DNA from: Clostridiales bacterium | GTDB taxonomy: Bacteria; Bacillota; Clostridia; Lachnospirales; Lachnospiraceae | Assembly (NCBI GenBank): GCA_019418195.1 | Contig: DYCJ01000061.1 | Coordinates: forward strand, 1,212 to 7,439 | DNA length: 6,228 bases | Reading direction: 5' to 3' | Shown here: positions 1-5,206 of the stretch, one piece after another | Layout: every line of letters starts with the position of its first letter | How positions within the stretch are numbered: position 1 is the stretch's first letter | Position numbers and translations under genes: made by a program | Notes under the pieces: model-generated | Seen by the model: only the letters and a program-made list of their open reading frames with translations | Databases searched by the model: none | What the model was told of the DNA's origin: nothing

Positions 1-814
1 CCCGGATCCCATCCAGCCCAGTCTCTTCCAGATACGAGACTGCTGCTCCGAGCCCTGCGATCCCGTGTCCGTTCAGTGTCCCGGCTTCCAGAGCCGTCGG
101 CATCTGTGACGGATGATGCGGGTTATAGGTATCAATCCCGCTCCCGCCTGAAAGAAGAGGCCGGATCCGGACACCGGTCCTTACATACATCCCGCCGGTT
201 CCCTGAGGGCCGAGCAGGCCTTTGTGTCCGGTAAAACAAAGGACATCGATCCCTGTTTCCTGAACATCGATGGGCCATGTACCTGCAGTCTGGGACGCAT
301 CCACAACAAGAAGCAACCCGTGCTCCTTTGTGATCTTCGCCACTCTGCCCAGATCGATCATATTACCCGTCAGATTCGACGCATGCGTACAGACAACCGC
401 TTTCGTATTGCTCTTCACTTCCCTCTCCATCTCGTCATATGAGATATTTCCCTTTTCATCGCATCCAAGGATTGAGACTTCTACCCCATGTTCCTGACAT
501 TCATATAAGGGCCTCAAAACAGAATTATGTTCCAGTACGGTCGTGATCACATGGTCTCCGGAACAGAACAGCCCTTTTATGGCAATGTTAAGGCTCTCTG
601 TCGAATTTGCCGTAAATACGATACGGGATGCCGATTCGGCATTGAAAAAATGCGCCAGCTTTTCCCTTGTGGCATAGATTACTCTCGATGCGTCCAGAGC
701 CGGCTCTGCCGCTCCTCTTCCGGCATTTCCCATTGTATCAAATGCGGCGAGGACAGCCTCTTTGACAGCGTCCGGTTTATGTAATGTAGTTGCCGCGTTA
801 TCCATGTAGATCAT
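1..814 (-). CDS. Class V aminotransferase / cysteine desulfurase family protein, selenium-locus type (C-terminus cut by window edge)
   Basis: This gene starts at the ATG whose complement is 812-814 and stays open to the left edge, giving 271 residues without a stop. The N-terminus, MIYMDNAATT, is the usual start of NifS/IscS-like fold-type I PLP enzymes. An ASNLTGN segment lies near residues 155-161. Asp172 and Gln175 in VVDASQ, which contact the cofactor, precede the Schiff-base lysine Lys198 in TGHKGLLGPQGTG. Such enzymes take sulfur or selenium from (seleno)cysteine. The loop with the catalytic cysteine normally lies beyond residue 300, outside the window, so desulfurase activity cannot be confirmed. 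The neighbouring selD and yedF point to the subfamily typified by Enterococcus faecalis EF2568, found next to orphan selD genes. A Shine-Dalgarno AAGGAG at 825-830 lies 10 nt before the start. The gene is separated from lysR by a terminator and probably has its own promoter. The family is certain; the selenium role is inferred from context. Confidence 0.93.
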   Translation of the reverse strand, partial: MIYMDNAATTLHKPDAVKEAVLAAFDTMGNAGRGAAEPALDASRVIYATREKLAHFFNAESASRIVFTANSTESLNIAIKGLFCSGDHVITTVLEHNSVLRPLYECQEHGVEVSILGCDEKGNISYDEMEREVKSNTKAVVCTHASNLTGNMIDLGRVAKITKEHGLLLVVDASQTAGTWPIDVQETGIDVLCFTGHKGLLGPQGTGGMYVRTGVRIRPLLSGGSGIDTYNPHHPSQMPTALEAGTLNGHGIAGLGAAVSYLEETGLDGIR

Positions 815-832
815 AGGTCTTCAACTCCTTTT

Positions 833-847
833 GTGTGCGATGCACAC
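833..847. repeat. Perfect 6-bp inverted repeat in the desulfurase leader
   Basis: GTGTGC and GCACAC flank a 3-nt spacer, GAT. The element lies between the Shine-Dalgarno of the desulfurase gene (825-830) and the proposed -10 box (852-857), so it covers the expected transcription start. It could be an operator or a short stem-loop at the 5' end of the mRNA. The dyad is seen directly; any function is inferred. Confidence 0.5.
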
Positions 848-851
848 TTTA

Positions 852-880
852 AGTATAGATTTCTTTGTCAATTACGTCTA
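852..880 (-). promoter_or_regulatory. Putative sigma-A promoter of the desulfurase gene
   Basis: On the minus strand, TAGACG (880-875) is followed after 17 nt by TATACT (857-852), a 4/6 and a 5/6 match to TTGACA and TATAAT. Transcription would start near 845 and give a leader of about 30 nt. The boxes lie just downstream of the lysR terminator, as expected for a separately transcribed gene. A perfect TTGACA at 871-866 overlaps the region but is only 8 nt from TATACT, so it cannot pair with it. Confidence 0.45.
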
Positions 881-884
881 ATCG

Positions 885-932
885 AAAACAAAAATAAAAA
901 ATCGCCACTTATAGAATTCATCTATAAGTGGC
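885..932 (-). terminator. Intrinsic terminator after the lysR gene
   Basis: A perfect 12-bp stem (arms 921-932 and 904-915, GCCACTTATAGA with its complement) with a 5-nt loop is followed on the minus strand by GA and a long T-rich tract, 901-885, broken by single A and G bases. It lies about 43 nt after the lysR stop. It probably ends the coiled-coil/yedF/selD/lysR transcript and separates it from the desulfurase gene. There is no T-tract on the plus-strand side, so it works in one direction. Confidence 0.85.
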
Positions 933-975
933 ATTCTTGTACAATATACTTCAGTAATCCTGTCAAAATACACTT

Positions 976-1872
976 TCACAGATACATCTGCTTCACTGTT
1001 TTTATAAATCTGTCTGCCGCGGGAAGGCTCGGATATCCCGCATCATAAACTACATTGATATTCCGCTTCCCGCCCGTCTCTCCCAGAGGAAACGCGAGAA
1101 GCTTTCCGCTGTTGATCTCTTCTCTTGCGGCCAGCTTTGAGAGAATAGATATCCCCATGCCGCTCCCAACTGACCGTTTGATCGTCTCCTGATTTTCCAT
1201 CATCGCAGCCACATTCAGTTTCGTTATATCAATCCCTGTCTGAGCAAGGAGCCGGAGCGCCTCTTTTCTTGTACCAGATCCTTCTTCTCTTAAGATGACC
1301 GGCTCCTCCAGTATCCACGATGCAATGTCAGCGTCTTTTCTCGCTCTGTATTTTCCCGCTGCAGGCGTCAGGATGACAAGTTCATCCTGATAAAAGGGAA
1401 TATAAGTGCAGCTGCCTTTCTCAAGCACAGTACCGGTAAATCCCACATCCGCCTTATGCGACAGGATCATATCTACGACTCCGCTGCTGTCTGTCTCAAA
1501 AAGCTTCAGCTGTTCTTCCGGATATTCTTTCCGGAACCGTGCCATGATATCCGGCAGCAGATATTGGGCGGGAATTGTGGAAGCAGCGATCCTGAGCACA
1601 CTGCCGGACTGTCTGCCCGTAAGTCCGAACCGCTCCCGTATCTTCTGTTCCAGTTCCAGCATCTGTTCCGCATAAGCGTACAATTCTTTTCCTGCCTCCG
1701 ACAGGGCGACCCCTTTTGTATTCCGAACCAGCAGGCAGGTATTAAGCTCCCGCTCAAGCGATGAGATATGGGCACTGACCGTGGGCTGTGTAAGGAAAAG
1801 CATCTTTGCAGCTGTCGAAAAATTCTTTGTCTCCGCTACCCGTACAAAAGCTTCCAATTGTTTCAGATTCAT
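976..1872 (-). CDS. LysR-family transcriptional regulator, selenium-metabolism associated
   Basis: This is a 298-residue protein, the normal length of a LysR regulator. An N-terminal winged helix-turn-helix spans about residues 1-60, with the recognition core at 18-37 (NFSTAAKMLFLTQPTVSAHI), then a linker helix (about 60-88) and a two-lobed periplasmic-binding-protein-like effector domain (about 90-290). LTQPTVSAHISSLE resembles the CysB/CysL-like branch and the LysR proteins seen beside selD and yedF. The ATG overlaps the selD stop codon by four bases (ATGA, 1869-1872), so the two are probably translationally coupled and cotranscribed. This differs from the common LysR layout, in which the regulator is transcribed divergently from its targets. 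The ligand is unknown; a sulfur or selenium metabolite is a guess from context. Likely targets are the two minus-strand promoters of this locus. The LysR assignment is firm; the selenium link rests on neighbourhood. Confidence 0.93.
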   Translation of the reverse strand: MNLKQLEAFVRVAETKNFSTAAKMLFLTQPTVSAHISSLERELNTCLLVRNTKGVALSEAGKELYAYAEQMLELEQKIRERFGLTGRQSGSVLRIAASTIPAQYLLPDIMARFRKEYPEEQLKLFETDSSGVVDMILSHKADVGFTGTVLEKGSCTYIPFYQDELVILTPAAGKYRARKDADIASWILEEPVILREEGSGTRKEALRLLAQTGIDITKLNVAAMMENQETIKRSVGSGMGISILSKLAAREEINSGKLLAFPLGETGGKRNINVVYDAGYPSLPAADRFIKTVKQMYL

Positions 1873-2933
1873 CGCATTTCCGCCTTATTACGCAGCCGTA
1901 TGCACGGCTTATCCACACCACTCTCAAGCACCCTTCCGACAACCGAGACTTTTGTTCCGAGATCTGCCTGTTCGAATGCCTGCAGCATGCGCTCTGCCTC
2001 GTCTTCCGGCACGGCAAACAATAATCCGCCTGAAGTCTGCGGATCACTGAGCAGATCCACATACACCTCCTCCACATCGCCGGCATCCAGAAGGCCGCTT
2101 ACATGCTCCTGATTTCTGTATGCCCCGCCCGGGATCAGTCCCATCCCGGCATATTCTTTTGCATTCTGCATAAAAGCAATTCCTCCTGCTCCGAGCTCGA
2201 TCACTGCTTTGCTGGCATCCGCCATCTCCGCGCAGTGTCCCAGCAGCCCGAAACCGGTCACATCCGTACATGCGTGTACGGTAAAGTCTGCCGCCGTCTC
2301 CTTCGCCTTCTTGTTCAATGTGGTCATAACACGGATCACTTCCTGCTCAGCCTCCGGCGATGCCATCTGCGCTTTTACCGCCGTGTTGATGATTCCGCTG
2401 CCAAGCTGTTTTGTAAGGATCAGCACATCGCCCTTCCTGCATCCGAAATTTTTATACACACGATCCGGGTGCACAAGCCCGGTCACGGACAGTCCGTATT
2501 TCGGCACATCGTCCTGGATCGAGTGACCGCCTACAAGGACAGCTCCTGCTTCTCTTACTTTGTCAGCACCGCCTCTTAATATCTCTCCTAAGATATCCGG
2601 ATCAAGATCTCCCGGAAAACATACGATATTCAATGCAATCCTGGGATCCCCTCCCATGGCGTATACATCGCTTAATGCATTAGTGGCCGCCACCTGGCCG
2701 AACGTATAGGGAGCATCGACCACCGGAGTGAAAAAATCAAGTGTCTGGATCACTGCCACATCATCTGTGATCTTATATACCGCTGCATCGTCCGACGTCT
2801 CAAATCCGACGATCAGGTCCGGATCGCTGAACTTCGGCAGCCGCCCGAGTACGCGGGAAAGTGTGTCCGGCCCGATTTTTGCCGCACATCCTCCGTGTTT
2901 TGCAAATTGTGTCAGACGGATTTCTTCCTTCAT
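1869..2933 (-). CDS. selD: Selenophosphate synthetase (selenide, water dikinase)
   Basis: SelD makes selenophosphate from selenide and ATP, releasing AMP and phosphate; it is the selenium donor for selenocysteine, selenouridine and selenium-containing molybdenum hydroxylases. The 354 residues are close to the usual 340-350. Visible motifs are IRLTQFAKHGGCAAKIG with catalytic Cys16 and Lys19, the metal/ATP-binding TSDDAAVY (around 47-53), TLDFFTPVVDAPYTFGQ (Asp66), AATNALSDVYAMGG (Asp89), GGHSIQDD (135-142), TDVTGFGLLGH (Asp224) and DPQTSGG (297-303). The active-site codon is TGT, so the enzyme is a Cys form and not a selenoprotein; the second cysteine of the E. coli CGC motif is Ala here. The start at 2933 is chosen because AGAGGTG lies 7 nt upstream and MKEEIRLTQ matches the family N-terminus; a TTG at 3002 would add 23 atypical residues. 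It follows yedF by 83 bp and overlaps lysR by 4 bp. Confidence 0.97.
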   Translation of the reverse strand: MKEEIRLTQFAKHGGCAAKIGPDTLSRVLGRLPKFSDPDLIVGFETSDDAAVYKITDDVAVIQTLDFFTPVVDAPYTFGQVAATNALSDVYAMGGDPRIALNIVCFPGDLDPDILGEILRGGADKVREAGAVLVGGHSIQDDVPKYGLSVTGLVHPDRVYKNFGCRKGDVLILTKQLGSGIINTAVKAQMASPEAEQEVIRVMTTLNKKAKETAADFTVHACTDVTGFGLLGHCAEMADASKAVIELGAGGIAFMQNAKEYAGMGLIPGGAYRNQEHVSGLLDAGDVEEVYVDLLSDPQTSGGLLFAVPEDEAERMLQAFEQADLGTKVSVVGRVLESGVDKPCIRLRNKAEMR

Positions 2934-2940
2934 ATTTCTG

Positions 2941-2947
2941 CACCTCT
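2941..2947 (-). promoter_or_regulatory. Ribosome binding site that fixes the selD start
   Basis: AGAGGTG on the minus strand ends 7 nt before the ATG at 2933. The upstream in-frame TTG (3002) lacks a comparable site, so this supports the shorter, family-typical SelD N-terminus. Confidence 0.7.
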
Positions 2948-3016
2948 TACAGTCTGTTTCTAAAGCTGTTGTCCACCACGGCAGCCTTTTTTCCGACACC
3001 AAAAACAGGAATCGTT

Positions 3017-3658
3017 CTACGGGCGGATCACGTTCATTGCACTCTGAAGCGTCTCTACGATGCTGTACATATTTGTCACGCTGCCGATCGCAAGCTTATC
3101 TTTAATCCCGTAATAATCAAGACAGGTCCCGCATGTCATGATCTCAACTCCCTGTTCCTCCAGTGTTTTAAGATCTTCAAGACTCTCGGAACCCTCAATG
3201 GTGATCTTTGCCCCGCCGTTATAGAAAAGGATCTTATCCGGCAGATCATCCAGCTGGGTCAAGGCAAAAATAAAACTCTTCATGAGGATATGCCCCAGTT
3301 CTTCACTGCCTTCTCCCATCCTGTCAGAACCGACAGCCACCACTGTGCCCACACACGTCCTGCATCCGGCATCTGTATCCGGCCGGGCCTTCGGCTGCGC
3401 GTCTGATTTATGTGCGCTCTTAAGCTGCTCTGCCGCTGCTTCTCCCACCGTGATCAGCACCCTGTACTGCTTTTCGCCCAGCTGTTCTGACTCTGCTGAA
3501 GCTCCGGAACTCTTCGCCATCTTTGTCACGTTCTTTACTGCTGTTTCATTATCCACTAAAACCTCGATCTCTCCCGGTCCGCTCAGTTCTCCAAGAGCTT
3601 TTTTCGTCTTCACCACCGGGATCGGGCAGATATCGCCCATTGCATCTACTGTGATCAT
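3017..3658 (-). CDS. yedF: Selenium metabolism protein YedF (TusA-like plus DsrE-like domains)
   Basis: This is a two-domain protein of 213 residues from the chosen ATG. Residues 1-75 form a TusA/SirA-like domain with the CPIP motif (Cys11), the site at which TusA proteins carry persulfide. A linker rich in charge and Ala follows. Residues 105-213 form the DsrE/F-like domain of the YedF family, with SDRMGEGSEELGHILMKSF, ALTQLDDLP, LFYNGG and EIMTCGTCLDYYG (Cys176, Cys179). An extra pair, Cys99-x-x-Cys102, sits at the domain junction. The family is a marker of selenium use and accompanies selD; a role in carrying or delivering reduced selenium is plausible but unproven. The track-like GTG at 3667 is only 1 nt from the Shine-Dalgarno AAGGAG, so the ATG at 3658, 10 nt away, is preferred. 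The stop is TAG. The coiled-coil gene ends 30 bp upstream, suggesting a shared transcript. Confidence 0.93.
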   Translation of the reverse strand: MITVDAMGDICPIPVVKTKKALGELSGPGEIEVLVDNETAVKNVTKMAKSSGASAESEQLGEKQYRVLITVGEAAAEQLKSAHKSDAQPKARPDTDAGCRTCVGTVVAVGSDRMGEGSEELGHILMKSFIFALTQLDDLPDKILFYNGGAKITIEGSESLEDLKTLEEQGVEIMTCGTCLDYYGIKDKLAIGSVTNMYSIVETLQSAMNVIRP

Positions 3659-3668
3659 CCTTACCACG

Positions 3669-3674
3669 CTCCTT
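3669..3674 (-). promoter_or_regulatory. Ribosome binding site that decides the yedF start
   Basis: AAGGAG on the minus strand lies 10 nt before ATG 3658 but only 1 nt before GTG 3667. This favours the ATG, which is also where the family's MITVDA-type N-terminus begins. It falls between the coiled-coil gene's stop and yedF. Confidence 0.65.
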
Positions 3675-3688
3675 GTGTTTCATTTAGC

Positions 3689-4078
3689 TCACGCCATCAG
3701 CTGTTCCAGTACGTCCAGCCGGCTGTTGACCTTGTCAAACTGGCGCTCATACTTTCTATCGTAGCGGTCTAACTCATCAAGAAGAAATTCCTCTGAGCGG
3801 TCGATTGCCTTCCCGATCATATCTTCCATCTGGTCGAACCGGCTGTCGATCTGCTCAAACCGGCTGTCCATCTGATCTAATCGGACTTCCATCTGCTCGA
3901 ACCGGCTGTCCATCTGATCTAATCGGACTTCAATCTGCTCGAACCGGTTGTCCATCTGATCTAATCGGACTTCCATCTGCTCGAACCGGTTGTCCATCTG
4001 ATCAAGGCGCTTATCAATCTGATCAAAACGTCCATCAAACAACTGTGCGATTGCCTCCAGATCTCTTTTATCTAACAT
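3689..4078 (-). CDS. Coiled-coil protein built of 14-residue tandem repeats, function unknown
   Basis: This 129-residue protein has a short head (MLDKRDLEAIAQLFDG), about ten uninterrupted heptads (residues 17-86), then a less regular charged helix ending RLDVLEQLMA. In each heptad Arg is at g, Phe/Leu at a, Asp/Glu at b, Gln at c, Met/Ile at d and Asp/Glu at e. This fits a parallel helical bundle with g-e' salt bridges. Heptads alternate as a 14-residue unit such as RLDQMDNRFEQMEV, four copies at 24-79. There is no signal peptide, membrane segment or cysteine, so it is probably cytosolic. A purine-rich GGAGG lies about 12 nt before the ATG. It is the first gene after the proposed promoter and ends 30 bp before yedF, so cotranscription with the selenium genes is likely. 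I do not know a function; an oligomeric scaffold or an unrelated passenger are both possible. The ORF is convincing, but its role is open. Confidence 0.8.
   Translation of the reverse strand: MLDKRDLEAIAQLFDGRFDQIDKRLDQMDNRFEQMEVRLDQMDNRFEQIEVRLDQMDSRFEQMEVRLDQMDSRFEQIDSRFDQMEDMIGKAIDRSEEFLLDELDRYDRKYERQFDKVNSRLDVLEQLMA
3821..4030. repeat. 42-bp tandem repeats (with a 21-bp subperiod) inside the coiled-coil gene
   Basis: Three near-identical 42-bp units can be read on the plus strand at 3858-3899, 3900-3941 and 3942-3983, differing at only a few bases (for example CCGGCTG versus CCGGTTG, and TTCCAT versus TTCAAT). More diverged half-units flank them on both sides. Each unit encodes 14 residues, two heptads. 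Near identity at the DNA level, including synonymous positions, suggests recent unit duplication or gene conversion and possible copy-number variation between strains. Confidence 0.9.
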
Positions 4079-4116
4079 ATCTCTCTATCGCCTCCTTCCT
4101 CCCTCAGAGTTATCCC

Positions 4117-4144
4117 TTTATGTTTATATCGGCTGTTCAGTCAA
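4117..4144 (-). promoter_or_regulatory. Secondary promoter candidate for the coiled-coil/selenium operon
   Basis: On the minus strand, TTGACT (4144-4139) is followed after 16 nt by CATAAA (4122-4117), matches of 5/6 and 4/6. It is the weaker alternative to the extended -10 promoter just upstream, which it touches at one base. The two could be tandem starts. Confidence 0.25.
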
Positions 4145-4172
4145 GTATACCACATACTTTTCCTGCCGTCCA
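4144..4172 (-). promoter_or_regulatory. Putative promoter of the coiled-coil/yedF/selD/lysR operon
   Basis: On the minus strand, TGGACG (4172-4167), a 17-nt spacer and TATACT (4149-4144) are seen, with a TG one base before the -10 box giving an extended -10 (TGGTATACT). Transcription would start about 4137, leaving a leader of about 60 nt before the ATG at 4078. No other good promoter was found between this gene and lysR. Confidence 0.5.
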
Positions 4173-4202
4173 TTGCCCTTTCTGTCTCATCTGTGCTATA
4201 AT
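4173..4202 (+). promoter_or_regulatory. Putative promoter of the methyltransferase/CmpB operon
   Basis: TTGCCC (4173-4178), an 18-nt spacer and a perfect TATAAT (4197-4202) preceded by TGC form an extended -10 promoter. The expected start is near 4209, with a leader of about 80 nt. The -35 box directly abuts the -35 of the divergent minus-strand promoter. Confidence 0.6.
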
Positions 4203-4215
4203 CACTTGACAGTTA

Positions 4216-4245
4216 CAGTTTGTCCCTGAATATATGGATAAACTG
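4216..4245. repeat. Dyad with 10-bp arms in the methyltransferase leader
   Basis: CAGTTTGTCC (4216-4225) and GGATAAACTG (4236-4245) are complementary with a single G-T position, which pairs as G-U in RNA, around a 10-nt A/T-rich spacer. It begins a few bases after the predicted start site, so it could be a leader stem-loop or a repressor operator. No T-tract follows it, so it is not a terminator. Confidence 0.55.
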
Positions 4246-4289
4246 CATCGCTCGACAAAATTGTATATTTAATTAGAAAGGAAATATTT

Positions 4290-5147
4290 ATGTGGATCGC
4301 TGATAACTGGAAAGATTATGAAGTCATTGACTGTTCAAAAGGAGAGAAGCTGGAGCGCTGGGGTGATTATATTCTTGTGCGGCCGGATCCCCAGGTTATC
4401 TGGGACACGCCCAGAAACGCCAGGGGCTGGAAGCACATGAACGGCCATTATCACCGCAGCAAAAAAGGCGGCGGTGAGTGGGAGTTCTTCAGCCTGCCAA
4501 AACAGTGGCAGATTCATTACGGCTCACTTACTTTTAATCTGAAACCATTCAGTTTCAAGCATACAGGCCTCTTCCCCGAGCAGGCAACAAACTGGGACTG
4601 GTTCTCTGAAAAGATCCGCAATGCCGGACGTCCGGTCAAAGTCCTGAACCTGTTTGCCTACACCGGAGGAGCCACCCTTGCCGCTGCTGCTGCAGGAGCG
4701 CATGTCACTCATGTAGATGCCTCGAAGGGTATGGTTACATGGGCAAAGGAGAACGCGGTATCTTCCGGGCTGAACGACGCGCCGATCCGCTGGCTGGTAG
4801 ATGACTGTGTAAAATTCGTAGAGCGGGAAATACGCCGGGGAAACACTTATGACGCCATTATCATGGATCCGCCTTCTTATGGAAGAGGCCCGAAAGGCGA
4901 AATCTGGAAGATCGAGGATATGATCCATCCACTCATTAAGCTGTGTACAAAAATCCTGTCAAAAGACGCCCTGTTCTTTCTGGTAAACTCATACACCACC
5001 GGGCTTGCACCGGCGGTGCTCACTTACATGATAGCCACTGAGTTAAAGCCATGGCACGGGCAGGTAGAGTCTCAGGAAATCGGGCTTCCAGTAACTGAAT
5101 CCGGTCTGGTACTGCCCTGCGGCGCTTCCGGCCGCTGGGAATGCTGA
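4290..5147 (+). CDS. Class I SAM-dependent methyltransferase, RlmI-like (COG1092 type)
   Basis: This 285-residue protein has an N-terminal substrate-binding region (1-115), including HTGLFPEQATNWDW (91-104), followed by a Rossmann-like SAM domain. Motif I is VLNLFAYTGG (118-127); VDAS (Asp143) is the acidic residue expected to hold the SAM ribose; DD at 171-172 fits the adenine-contacting motif III; and DPPSYGRG (193-200) is the motif IV catalytic loop of the RlmI/RlmK group. These families methylate 23S rRNA bases in E. coli. Here the N-terminal PUA domain of RlmI is absent, as in the short clostridial members, so the exact substrate is unknown. The protein ends naturally (LPCGASGRWEC). AAAGGA lies 7 nt before the ATG. 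The CmpB-like gene follows after 59 bp with no visible promoter between them. The methyltransferase assignment is firm; rRNA as target is inferred from the family. Confidence 0.92.
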   Translation: MWIADNWKDYEVIDCSKGEKLERWGDYILVRPDPQVIWDTPRNARGWKHMNGHYHRSKKGGGEWEFFSLPKQWQIHYGSLTFNLKPFSFKHTGLFPEQATNWDWFSEKIRNAGRPVKVLNLFAYTGGATLAAAAAGAHVTHVDASKGMVTWAKENAVSSGLNDAPIRWLVDDCVKFVEREIRRGNTYDAIIMDPPSYGRGPKGEIWKIEDMIHPLIKLCTKILSKDALFFLVNSYTTGLAPAVLTYMIATELKPWHGQVESQEIGLPVTESGLVLPCGASGRWEC

Positions 5148-5195
5148 TATCTTTCCGCACGATCTGCACCGCATTGTTAAAAACAGGAATCAAAG

Positions 5196-5202
5196 AGGAG
5201 GG
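5196..5202 (+). promoter_or_regulatory. Ribosome binding site that fixes the CmpB-like start
   Basis: AGGAGGG ends 4 nt before the ATG at 5207. The in-frame ATG at 5141 overlaps the end of the methyltransferase gene, lacks such a site and would add 22 residues to the N-terminus. Confidence 0.7.
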
Positions 5203-5206
5203 AAAT

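Noticed and set aside
224..784. Several plus-strand ORFs of 70-85 codons
   Set aside because: They are antisense to the aminotransferase frame, which carries family motifs across this whole stretch.
961..966. TTGACA on the minus strand between lysR and the terminator as a second desulfurase promoter
   Set aside because: At 17 nt the -10 candidate is TGTACA (3/6), and its transcript would run straight into the terminator hairpin.
2934..3002. Upstream TTG start giving SelD 23 extra residues, including a CKRC motif
   Set aside because: No ribosome binding site fits the TTG, while AGAGGTG precedes the ATG at 2933 and the family N-terminus begins there.
2960..3019. Read-through of the yedF TAG stop into a short cysteine-rich tail (NDSCFWCRKKGC...)
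   Set aside because: The family ends near the TAG, there is no visible recoding signal, and the tail stops after about 18 codons.
2103..3406. Plus-strand ORFs of 105-181 codons opposite selD and yedF
   Set aside because: They are shadow frames with no recognisable domains or ribosome binding sites; the minus-strand genes are unambiguous.
3858..3983. Regular direct repeats resembling a CRISPR array or minisatellite
   Set aside because: The units are contiguous with no unique spacers and keep an open frame; they encode the coiled coil.
3805..4209. Plus-strand repetitive ORF rich in Pro, Ser and Thr opposite the coiled-coil gene
   Set aside because: It mirrors the 42-bp repeats, has no ribosome binding site and runs into the divergent promoter region; the minus-strand frame has perfect heptads.
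4206..4211. Perfect TTGACA as a -35 box for the methyltransferase
   Set aside because: The best hexamers at 17-19 nt (AATATA, TATATG) are poor; the upstream extended -10 promoter at 4173-4202 is better, and this box overlaps its start site.
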